A stretch of DNA of 64,000 nt from HGM12587 sp964602445 (GTDB lineage Bacteria; Bacillota; Clostridia; Lachnospirales; Lachnospiraceae): the NCBI GenBank assembly GCA_964602445.1, contig CAZRQV010000003.1, positions 154,063 to 218,062 of the forward strand, in the 5' to 3' direction. Below the pieces are notes generated by a model. The model ran no database searches. It saw only the letters and a program-made list of their open reading frames with translations, and was not told the origin of the DNA. Positions 53,924 through 62,100 of the stretch are shown in pieces (within the stretch, counting starts at the first letter, position 1; each line of letters begins with the position of its first letter). Position numbers and translations under genes: made by a program.

Positions 53924-54030
53924 ATGCTTAATAATAAGGAATTTGATCTTTGGGCAGATGGTAATAGAAACACCAAACGCAGTAATACTGGATCTTGGGG
54001 TTGGAACAGGAACAATAATGAATGGAAGGG
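53924..54030 (+). pseudogene. Decayed class I SAM methyltransferase
   Basis: After a ribosome site, ATG 53924 opens with MLNNKEFDLWADG, the exact start style of a common clostridial methyltransferase family. The next recognisable piece is in another frame (ATG 53958 onwards): NAVILDLGVGTGTI, the SAM-binding motif I. About 40 residues between the two pieces and everything after motif I are missing. The two joined fragments are what remains after an internal deletion with frameshift. Confidence 0.8.
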
Positions 54031-54040
54031 CGAGAATATC

Positions 54041-54562
54041 ATGAATCGAGTGGAAATACGCTATATAGAACAGAAAGATGATCCTGCGATTGCAAAGATT
54101 ATCCGAGAAAATCTAAGAAAATATCATTTAGATATTCCGGGAACCGCTTATTACGATCCGGAACTGGATCATTTAAGCAAATATTATTTGGAAAATGTTC
54201 ATGAACAGGTCTATTTTATTGCAGAAACGGAAGCAGGAGAAGTTGTTGGCGGAATAGGAATGGAGTTGTTTGCAGGATTTGATCGTTGCGGAGAAATTCA
54301 AAAGTTGTACGTTTCAGAGAAAATGAAGAGACAGGGGATAGGGCAGCGATTATTAGAAACTGTTGAAAACTATGCCGGAAGCAGGGGAATAGAGAGATTG
54401 TATTTAGAAACGCATTCGAATCTTCGGGAAGCAGTTGCTTTGTATGAAAAAAATGGGTATCAAAAAATAAATCGCCCGAAAGAAGTGGTTCATAGTACCA
54501 TGGATTTATTTTACATAAAAGAATTCGTTTCAGACAGCTTAACGGCAAAAGTACGGTCATAA
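54041..54562 (+). CDS. GNAT-family N-acetyltransferase
   Basis: A 173-residue acetyl-CoA dependent transferase. The acetyl-CoA site is KLYVSEKMKRQGIGQRLLETVENYA (shown part: RQGIGQRLL), followed by LYLETHSNLREAVALYEKNG, the motif B region. The frame extends upstream to 53906, but that part is the methyltransferase relic read in frame; ATG 54041 gives the family start (MNRVEIRYIEQKDD). The acetyl acceptor is unknown. The alpha/beta hydrolase gene follows after 10 bases. Confidence 0.88.
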   Translation: MNRVEIRYIEQKDDPAIAKIIRENLRKYHLDIPGTAYYDPELDHLSKYYLENVHEQVYFIAETEAGEVVGGIGMELFAGFDRCGEIQKLYVSEKMKRQGIGQRLLETVENYAGSRGIERLYLETHSNLREAVALYEKNGYQKINRPKEVVHSTMDLFYIKEFVSDSLTAKVRS

Positions 54563-54572
54563 GGAGAATATT

Positions 54573-55325
54573 ATGAAATTAATATCAAAAAACAAGCGGA
54601 ATCGTTGGGTCATGGGAGCCATTTTTCTGCTGGTAATTATTTTTACAGTGGGATGTGTGATCTATATCAATGATTATTACCATGCAGATGTGAGTGCAAT
54701 GGAAACGATGGAATTGGATCGTGAAATCGAAGGTATCACGTTGGAAGATGGAAAAATCATCTGGGAACCGGAGGGAGCAGAGAAAGGGCTGATTTTTTAT
54801 CCGGGTGGAAAAGTAGAATATACAGCTTATGTTCCGTTGATGCAGGCGTGTGCAGAGCAAAATATTTTATGTGTTCTTGTGGAAATGCCGTTTCATTTGG
54901 CAGTTTTAGATAAGAATGCTGCAGATGGAATTCAGGAAAACTATCCTGAAATTCAAGAATGGTATATTGGAGGTCATTCCTTAGGCGGTGCTATGGCAGC
55001 TTCGTATCTTGCAGACCATACGGATCAATATGCAGGATTGCTCCTTCTTGGAGCATATGCTACAGAAGATTTGTCTCAGACAAGCCTTAAAACGCTCTCA
55101 GTTTTCGGCAGTGAAGATCATGTGATGAATCATGAAAAGTATGATAAAAACAGGGAAAATCTTCCGGAGAATTTTACAGAAACAATCATCGAAGGCGGCT
55201 GTCATGCGTATTTCGGAGTCTATGGATCGCAGGAAGGAGACGGAATCCCTACGATCAGCAATGAGGAACAGATCCGAGATACTGCTGCAGCGATCAGCGA
55301 ATGGATGAATTCGCAGATCGAATGA
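54573..55325 (+). CDS. Membrane-anchored alpha/beta hydrolase
   Basis: A 250-residue protein with an N-terminal membrane helix (about 13-32) and an extracytoplasmic alpha/beta hydrolase domain of the Abhydrolase_5 type. The nucleophile elbow is GGHSLGGAMA; the acid is probably in FGSEDHVM and the His in GGCHAYFG. LIFYPGGKVEYTAY forms the oxyanion side. Substrate unknown. It starts 10 bases after the GNAT gene and its stop overlaps the next start. Confidence 0.85.
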   Translation: MKLISKNKRNRWVMGAIFLLVIIFTVGCVIYINDYYHADVSAMETMELDREIEGITLEDGKIIWEPEGAEKGLIFYPGGKVEYTAYVPLMQACAEQNILCVLVEMPFHLAVLDKNAADGIQENYPEIQEWYIGGHSLGGAMAASYLADHTDQYAGLLLLGAYATEDLSQTSLKTLSVFGSEDHVMNHEKYDKNRENLPENFTETIIEGGCHAYFGVYGSQEGDGIPTISNEEQIRDTAAAISEWMNSQIE

Positions 55326-55771
55326 CCGGAATTGAGATCAGTCAGGGTGAAACGATCTTATTTCGTGGCGGTGTGCTGGATTTGGGAGATTCTTATTGGT
55401 TATACAATGAGGATGGAACATTAGTTAATCCCGGATTCTCTGCTGTTACAAGTGATGGTTTAGAAATAGATGGAGATGGAACCGTAACCGATAAAATGGA
55501 ACCGTCGATTTCAATAATCTATGATTTATTAAATAATCCGGAATTGACACACAAGGGCGATATATGGGGATGGGTTACAGCAATGTTTCTCTGCAGTATA
55601 AATACATTATCGATTCTTTATGCAGACCAGTTGTTTCATTGGAGATTAGCATTTTGGATTCGTGATGTGGAGAATGCAGAGCCATCTGAAGTGGAAGTGG
55701 CAAGCAGATATATCGGTTGGATGTTGACGACAATTGGCGTACTGATATGTTTTGTTCTGGGATTGCAGTAA
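55322..55771 (+). CDS. Unrecognised membrane protein, possibly N-terminally truncated
   Basis: A 149-residue protein starting in an ATGA overlap with the hydrolase. The first part (GIEISQGETILFRGGVLDLGDSYW, DGDGTVTDK) reads like an extracytoplasmic domain, but no signal or anchor precedes it. Two membrane helices follow (WVTAMFLCSINTLSILYAD and IGWMLTTIGVLICFVLGLQ). A family with an anchor in front of this domain seems likely, so the gene may have lost its 5' end when joined to the hydrolase. An in-frame ATG at 55301 does not restore an anchor. Confidence 0.6.
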   Translation: MTGIEISQGETILFRGGVLDLGDSYWLYNEDGTLVNPGFSAVTSDGLEIDGDGTVTDKMEPSISIIYDLLNNPELTHKGDIWGWVTAMFLCSINTLSILYADQLFHWRLAFWIRDVENAEPSEVEVASRYIGWMLTTIGVLICFVLGLQ

Positions 55772-55799
55772 AACAGATATGATTTGTGAGGTATGTAAA

Positions 55800-56261
55800 A
55801 TGAAAGAAGAACACCGGATTAGAAAATCCTTATTGGAAGAACCAGATATGGAAGAAATTCCATTGGAGCAAAAGAAAAAAGTGGCTTTTATTTGTGTTCA
55901 TAATTCATGCCGCAGTCAGATTGCGGAAGCGTTGGGAAAGCATTTGGCAGCAGAGGTATTTGAATCATATTCTGCCGGAACGGAAACAAAACCGAAAATA
56001 AACCAAGATGCGGTCAGAATCATGAAAGAATTGTATGGGATTGATATGGAGCAAACCCAGTATTCGAAATTGATTACGGAAATCCCAGATCCGGATATTG
56101 CAATTTCCATGGGATGCAATGTGGGCTGTCCTTTTATCGGAAGAGCATTTGATGATAATTGGGGATTGGAAGATCCTACGGGGACATCGGATGAAGAATT
56201 TAAAAGAATCATAAATGAAATTGAGAAGCGGATTTTACAGTTGAAGAAGGAATTACTGTAA
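55800..56261 (+). CDS. Arsenate reductase / low-molecular-weight phosphatase (ArsC type)
   Basis: A 153-residue protein with the LMW phosphatase loop C-x5-R-S (CVHNSCRSQIAEALGKH) after a 32-residue N-terminal extension, and DPDIAISMGCNVGCPF with the second cysteines used by thioredoxin-coupled ArsC. NWGLEDPTGTSDEEF fits ArsC. ATG 55800 with GTGAGG ahead is chosen over 55752. No arsB or arsR lies nearby, so arsenate resistance is not certain; a protein phosphatase role is possible. Confidence 0.85.
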   Translation: MKEEHRIRKSLLEEPDMEEIPLEQKKKVAFICVHNSCRSQIAEALGKHLAAEVFESYSAGTETKPKINQDAVRIMKELYGIDMEQTQYSKLITEIPDPDIAISMGCNVGCPFIGRAFDDNWGLEDPTGTSDEEFKRIINEIEKRILQLKKELL

Positions 56262-56347
56262 AAATCGTGATACTAATTTAGATTTTTAATAAATTATTGT
56301 TTATCTGAAAATAGAAACTTGTATTTGTGTATTATAGAAAGGAACAT

Positions 56348-56908
56348 TTGCTGTTATATGTAATGATGGCAGAACATGGCTGGAAAATGCCGAAAGAATC
56401 TCCACTCTATCAATCAGATTGGAACTGTCAGCAAATGACGGTCATTGAGTTGAGAGAGGAAATGGAACAGCTTCCGGATTGGGAAATGGATTTAGAAGTT
56501 GTAAAAGACAGTTGGCCGAAAACACAATTGCTGGAAATTCCTGTGGTTCTTACGTGTGGAGAAACTCCGGTACTTTCATTTCGTTTTCAAGATGGTACTC
56601 AGGGAAAATGCTATATTAACAAAATCTGTTTTCTGGATGTTTGGGCAGAGTTTGAATGCAGTGCGGATGCAGCATTGAATTTCCATTCCTCTGCTTATTT
56701 GGATTCTAAGCCGAAAGTGCATTCAGGAAGTGCATCTTCGATGATTTTTATACATCGTCCGGAGAAAGAAAAGGGAATCCATGGATTAAAGCTTCGTGGC
56801 TGTGTGATCCAGACACCGATCGAGCCGGAGAAGACTTCTTTGAAGGCAGAATTGTTTTCCTATACGGAAGTCGTAAAACAAAACTGGGTAAAATTGTTCC
56901 GGCAGTAA
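56348..56908 (+). CDS. Unrecognised protein of about 186 residues
   Basis: No family recognised. The best start is TTG 56348, which has AAAGG six bases ahead; GTG 56327 and ATG 56363 are also in frame. It begins LLLYVMMAEHGWKMP and continues as soluble beta-rich sequence (VVLTCGETPVLSFRFQDGTQGKCYINKI, shown part VVLTCGETPVLSF), ending FSYTEVVKQNWVKLF. The stop codon touches the alcohol dehydrogenase relic, so the natural C-terminus may be altered. Confidence 0.6.
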   Translation: MLLYVMMAEHGWKMPKESPLYQSDWNCQQMTVIELREEMEQLPDWEMDLEVVKDSWPKTQLLEIPVVLTCGETPVLSFRFQDGTQGKCYINKICFLDVWAEFECSADAALNFHSSAYLDSKPKVHSGSASSMIFIHRPEKEKGIHGLKLRGCVIQTPIEPEKTSLKAELFSYTEVVKQNWVKLFRQ

Positions 56909-57012
56909 AAGAAATATTGATCACACATGAGTTTTCGTTAAACGAGCTGTCGAATGCCATAGAACAGGCAGCAGACATTGACCATGCGCTCAATGTAATG
57001 ATTAAATTTTAG
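56905..57012 (+). pseudogene. C-terminal relic of a zinc-type alcohol dehydrogenase
   Basis: The frame reads VKEILITHEFSLNELSNAI, then EQAADIDHALNVMIKF and stop. This is the standard C-terminal end of medium-chain zinc alcohol or sorbitol dehydrogenases (ITH-x-F-x-L then a VMIKF end). No catalytic or Rossmann part precedes it; upstream the same frame contains nothing family-like. It marks a deletion junction after the 186-residue gene. Confidence 0.75.
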
Positions 57013-57061
57013 AAAAACAATGGTGGAAAAAGATCTTTATTGATGGGAAAGAGGGGCAGAA

Positions 57062-57544
57062 ATGGCAAATGAAAATAAAAAAGATTTTAATGCGATGCTG
57101 CAGAACAATAAGGATATGCCGAAGATTCAAACGATTACCGATGTGAAAAGCATTGAAAAATATGGCGGAGACCGGATGTATTTTGCACCGCCGATAGATT
57201 ACGATAAAATCATGAAACAGGTTCCATATGGTAAAGTGCTCACAGTTGATAAAATAAGAGAATATTTTGCAAAAGAGCATGGAGCTGATTTTACAGAACC
57301 GATGACAGCGGGAATGTTTGTATCAATCGCTGCATGGGCAAGTGAACAACGGGAAGAGGAGAAAACTCCTTATTGGCGAACCTTAAAAGCGAAGGGGGAA
57401 CTGAACGGAAAATATCCCGGTGGTATCGAGAAGCAAAAGGAGCGGTTGGAGCAGGAAGGACATACGGTGATTCCAAAAGGGCGAAAAAATATCAAATATT
57501 ATGTGAAATATTATGAGAATGTTCTTTTTGAACTGTGCGAATAA
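57062..57544 (+). CDS. MGMT/alkyltransferase-like (ATL) protein without the active cysteine
   Basis: A 160-residue protein with the DNA-binding winged helix of O6-alkylguanine transferases: VPYGKVLTVDKIREYFA (about residues 54-70) and MTAGMFVSIAAWA. Where MGMT has PCHR it has PYWR (residues 103-106), so no alkyl acceptor cysteine is present, as in ATL proteins, which bind alkylated DNA and hand it to excision repair. GKYPGGIEKQKERLEQEGHTV follows in MGMT order. The N-terminal 40 residues are an extension. Confidence 0.8.
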   Translation: MANENKKDFNAMLQNNKDMPKIQTITDVKSIEKYGGDRMYFAPPIDYDKIMKQVPYGKVLTVDKIREYFAKEHGADFTEPMTAGMFVSIAAWASEQREEEKTPYWRTLKAKGELNGKYPGGIEKQKERLEQEGHTVIPKGRKNIKYYVKYYENVLFELCE

Positions 57545-57595
57545 GAGTTTATGATTGTTTATCATTGCAGCTGACGTTTTGATCAGGAGTAAATT

Positions 57596-58171
57596 ATGCG
57601 AATTTTGATGTTAGGAAATAGTTTTACATTTACAAATTATATGCCGGAAACACTGGCGGTTCTTGTGAATGCAGAAGTCGTGCATCATACCCGCGGCGGT
57701 GCACGTCTTGCAGAACAGCTGAATCCGAAAACAAAGATGGGATCCAGAACACTTGCAGCACTTGAAAATGAAAAATGGGACTATGTCGTTCTTCAGGAAA
57801 TGAGCAATGGGCCGATTACTTCGAAAGAAAGTTTTTTGAATCATACCGCGTTGCTGTGTGAAAAGATTCGTGCCAATGGTGCAGTTCCGATTCTGTATGC
57901 TTCCTGGGCTTATCAAAGAGGCGGAAAGAAGTTGGACACCTTTGGTATGAATTATGATGAAATGTATCGGAAGATGCAGGAGGCATTTGGTGAAGCGGCA
58001 GAGCGTACAGGGGCATTGGTCGCTGATGTGGGAAAACGGTTTTATGAAATTGCAGATCAGCAGCAGATCTATGCAGAAGATGGTTGCCATCCAAATGCAC
58101 TTGGATCACAGATTGCAGCACAGGTGATCGCTGAAGTGATTTTGGAAGAACAAAAAAGAGCAGGAAGGTAA
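57596..58171 (+). CDS. SGNH-fold hydrolase
   Basis: A 191-residue cytoplasmic protein of the SGNH/GDSL fold. The GNSF block at residues 7-10 replaces GDS, GGARLAEQ supplies the Gly block, QEMSNGP carries the Asn region, and DGCHPNALGSQIAA contains the C-terminal Asp-His pair. Whether it is a lipase, esterase or sugar deacetylase cannot be told. Ribosome site CAGGAG. Confidence 0.85.
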   Translation: MRILMLGNSFTFTNYMPETLAVLVNAEVVHHTRGGARLAEQLNPKTKMGSRTLAALENEKWDYVVLQEMSNGPITSKESFLNHTALLCEKIRANGAVPILYASWAYQRGGKKLDTFGMNYDEMYRKMQEAFGEAAERTGALVADVGKRFYEIADQQQIYAEDGCHPNALGSQIAAQVIAEVILEEQKRAGR

Positions 58172-58227
58172 TTAGGATTGGGAATGAACCAAGGTATGAG
58201 AATCTAAATTTTACTGAAAGTTCTACG

Positions 58228-58850
58228 ATGAAAGAAGAACAATACCATACGCCGGAAGAAGCATTGAAAGCTTTATTTGGCTATGATTCTTTTAGAGAAG
58301 GACAGAAAAAAATCATAGACAGCATCTTGTCTGGAAGAGATGCTTTTGCTGTTATGCCTACAGGTGCAGGAAAGTCAGTGTGTTATCAGATTCCTGCGAT
58401 GTTGCTGCCGGGGATCACATTGGCTATTTCCCCTTTAATCTCACTTATGCAGGATCAGGTGAAAAGTTTAAATGAAGCTGGTATTTCAGCAGCATATATC
58501 AATAGTTCCTTATCGGAAGATTCATTTTATGAAACAGTCAGAAAAGCCAAACAGGGATTTTATAAAATCATATATGCAGCACCGGAACGTCTTGTTACCG
58601 ATGGATTTCTTGAACTGGCTCGTAAGAATCTGATGTCCAGAGGGGAAAGAAGGAGTTTAAAAATACAGGGGCAGAGGAAAAGAGAGAAAAGAATTTAGGT
58701 GCATATATGCCATGGAGCGAAGAAGATAGAAAGCTAACGATGGAATTTAACAGTGGCCGATTTAGTACCCGTGATTTATCAGAAATACACGGAAGAACTA
58801 CCGGGGCAATCAGAGCAAGAAACAAAAAGTTAAAATTGGTAGATGAGTAA
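58228..58850 (+). pseudogene. RecQ helicase remnant with internal deletion and frameshift
   Basis: ATG 58228 opens a good RecQ N-terminus (about 130 residues): FGYDSFREGQKKIIDSIL, Walker A MPTGAGKSVCYQIPA, LISLMQDQV and YAAPERL. It then breaks off, runs into a Lys/Arg-rich linker and stops at 58698. In a second frame the linker continues past that stop into MPWSEEDRKLTMEF and GRTTGAIRARNKKLKL, a C-terminal DNA-binding tail seen on clostridial RecQ and related helicases. Helicase domain 2, RQC and most of the C-terminus are missing, so no active helicase can be made. Confidence 0.85.
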
Positions 58851-58905
58851 ATCATAATGTAAAAAATAAGGAATCCTGGTGCAGAATGCAGTGTTCCTCA
58901 AAAGT

Positions 58906-58954
58906 CCGGCTTTTATTGTGTAACAGATTTTGTTTGTTATGCAATAAAAGCCGG
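58906..58954. repeat. Long palindrome between the recQ remnant and the helicase gene
   Basis: CCGGCTTTTATTG pairs perfectly with CAATAAAAGCCGG (13 bp), extended inside by TAACA/TGTTA. No T run follows. Could be a terminator remnant, a protein binding site or a small RNA hairpin. The surrounding 271 bases (58851-59121) have no gene. Confidence 0.65.
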
Positions 58955-59096
58955 GAAGCTGATTCTGTGATTTTAGAACGAATCAATGTATTGATTCTAC
59001 TAGAATACATAAGGTGGACTAAGTTGAAAATATTGGGATAAACGAATATAATAAAATGATGTAAATAATTTATATAAATGAAAAATAGTGGAGGAC

Positions 59097-59110
59097 AAGG
59101 GAGTTCCCTT
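59097..59110. promoter_or_regulatory. Palindrome between ribosome site and helicase start
   Basis: AAGGGAGTTCCCTT is a perfect inverted repeat with a two-base centre. It lies between GGAGG (59090-59094) and ATG 59122, a spacing otherwise too long for a normal ribosome site. A hairpin here could bring GGAGG close to the start or hide it; it could also be an operator. Confidence 0.5.
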
Positions 59111-59121
59111 ACAAAAAAGAA

Positions 59122-62100
59122 ATGAATTTTTTTTCACGAATGATGAGCCTCGGAGAAAAATTCGGGAGGAAAAAATTTTCAGAACCAAGTTCTGAGTGTA
59201 TAAAAATCTGTAAATTACAGGATGAGATCAATAAATTACTAAATGGCGAGAGTTATGTAGCCAGGAGTCAGTATGCGGAAATGTTGCCGGCCTATAAAGA
59301 AAATGTTGAATTTTTCAGAGTTTTACAGACGAGTAAGATGCTGAAAAATTATTGTTCTCAAAATGGAATGCTTGAAAATGAAGTATTAAAGATTATTGAT
59401 TTATATGACCATTTAGAGGAAAAGGTGGATGCTGCAAATGATGCATATATAAAGAGACAGATGCAATCAGAAAAGGAGTATCTGGATCAGATTTTAAAGG
59501 ATGTAGATCCTGCAATTATGCTCGATGAGGATCAAAGAAAAGTAATTTTGACAGATGAAGATTATTGTCTTGTAATTGCAGGAGCGGGAGCTGGAAAAAC
59601 AACGACCGTTGCAGCGAAGGTAAGATACTTAGTCGAAAAGAAAGGAATAGAACCGAAAGATATATTGGTTATTTCTTTTACCAATAAAGCGGTAGGAGAG
59701 CTTCGTGAAAAAATAAATAAAGATCTTCGGATAGATTGTCCAATTGCGACTTTTCATTCAACTGGTAATGCAATTTTAAAAATAAATGATCCGCAGCCAT
59801 TAAATATATTTGAGGGGTCTAAGTTATATTTTCTTTTACAGAATTATTTTAAACAGTCAATTCTCACAAATGAAGCTTTAGTGAATAACCTGATTCGATT
59901 CTTTGCGTCATATTTTGAAGCACCTTATGAAGGAAATGATTTAAACGAGTTTTTTAATAAAACAGCCAAAGCAAACTATACCACTATGAGAAGTGAGCTG
60001 GATGAGTTTAGACGTGAAGTAGTAGATGCCAGAACAAAGAAGATGGTGACGATTCAGAATGAGATATTAAGATCCTATCAAGAGGTACAAATAGCTAATT
60101 TTTTATATTTGAACAGTATTGATTATGAGTATGAGCCGATTTATCCGTATAATATTAAATTTTCCCAAAAGCCGTATACACCTGATTTTATTATTAAACA
60201 AGGAGATAAAGTGGCATATATTGAACATTTTGGTGTTACAGAAGAAGGGAAAAATGACAGATTTACGGAAGAGGAATTGACCCGATATAAAAATTGTGTA
60301 AATGATAAAGTGAAGCTCCACAGAAAACACGGAACTACGTTAATTTATACGTTTTCTGAATTTAAAGATAAGAGAAATATACTGAAACATTTGCAGGAAA
60401 AATTAGAAGGAGCTGGTTTTGAATTAATTCCAAGATCCAATAAGGAAATTATGGATAAACTGATTACCTCGGAGGAATCGAGATATGTTCGAAAGTTAGT
60501 GAATCTTATTTGCAGATTTATTACAAACTTTAAGACCAATGGATTTGAAGCTGACGAATTTGAAAGAATGTATCATTCTACAACCAATGTCAGATCAAGA
60601 CTATTTTTAAATATCTGCCAAGATTGTTATTTAGAATATCAAAGATATCTAAAAGAACAGAATGCAGTTGATTTTGAAGATATGATCAATGAATCAGCAA
60701 GAGTACTTCGTCAAGTGAAAGAAATGAAGGAAAAGCTTCATTTCAAATATATTATTGTAGATGAATATCAGGATATTTCCAGACAGCGGTTTGATTTAAC
60801 AAAAGCTCTTTCAGAAGTTTGCGATGGCAAGATCATAGCGGTTGGAGATGACTGGCAATCAATCTATGCTTTCAGTGGTTCGGATATTTCATTATTTACT
60901 AAATTTCAAGAAAAGATGGGATATGCCAAGCTTCTGAAAATTGTTCGAACCTATCGAAATGCACAGGAAGTGATTGATATAGCTGGAAATTTTATCCAGA
61001 AAAATCCTACGCAGATATCAAAACAATTAATTTCTCCAAAAGTGATAGAAGATCCTGTGATCATTTATACATATGACAATTCCTATAAGCAAACAGGGGC
61101 TGATAGGAGAAAAGGTGTATTATATGCGACTGCAAACGCAGTAGAAACGGCGCTTAATCAGATTGTGGAATATAATCGGCAGACCGGAAAAAAAGAAGAT
61201 GGATCGATTCTTTTATTAGGAAGATATGGTTTTGATGGAGATTATTTGGAACGTTCCGGTTTATTCGAATATAAGACAAGGGGAAACAAGTTAAAATCTG
61301 TAAAGTATCCGAAATTAGATATTACATTTATGACCGTGCATATGTCCAAAGGGCTCGGTTATGACAATGTTATTGTCGTAAATGGGAAAAATGAGACCTA
61401 TGGATTCCCTTCAAAGATAGAAGATGATCCAGTTTTATCTTTTGTGATCAAAGGAGGTAATTCTATCGATTACGCAGAGGAAAGAAGACTGTTTTATGTA
61501 GCAATGACCAGAACAAAGAATAGAGTATATTTTATTGCTCCGGAACAAAATCCTTCTGAATTTCTTTTGGAAATAAAACGTGACTATAAAAGTGTTGTTC
61601 TTAAGGGAAAGTGGAATGAAGAGCAAATAAAGCAAAATTCTATGAGAAAGATCTGTCCTATTTGTGGGTATCCGTTGCAGTTTAGATACAAAAATGCTTA
61701 TGGCTTAAAATTATATATGTGTACCAATGATCAAGAATTGTGCGGTTTTATGACGAATGATATTAAAGCCGGAAAACTGACAATTATGAAATGTGATAAA
61801 TGTCGGGATGGTTATTTAATCGCAAAAAATGCAGGAAATGGTTATTTTTTAGGATGTACAAATTACAAAAAGGATAAGACAGGGTGCAATCATATAATTG
61901 GTACGAATGAGTATTTTACGTTGAAAAATATGGAACCGGATCCTGTGAATTCCTATGTTCCGGAAGGAAATGCTGATTCAGGGAAAAGAAATACTACTGC
62001 GAAAAAAACAACCCCAACTTCTGCATTACAAAATAGATCGGAGGTAAAAAAGAAAACGTCGGTTTCTGCAATGCTTTCCGCAGAAGAAACGCATAATGTA

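Noticed and set aside
53906..54040. 45-residue N-terminal extension of the GNAT gene with Asn/Trp-rich sequence
   Set aside because: It is the methyltransferase relic partly read out of frame; ATG 54041 gives a normal GNAT start.
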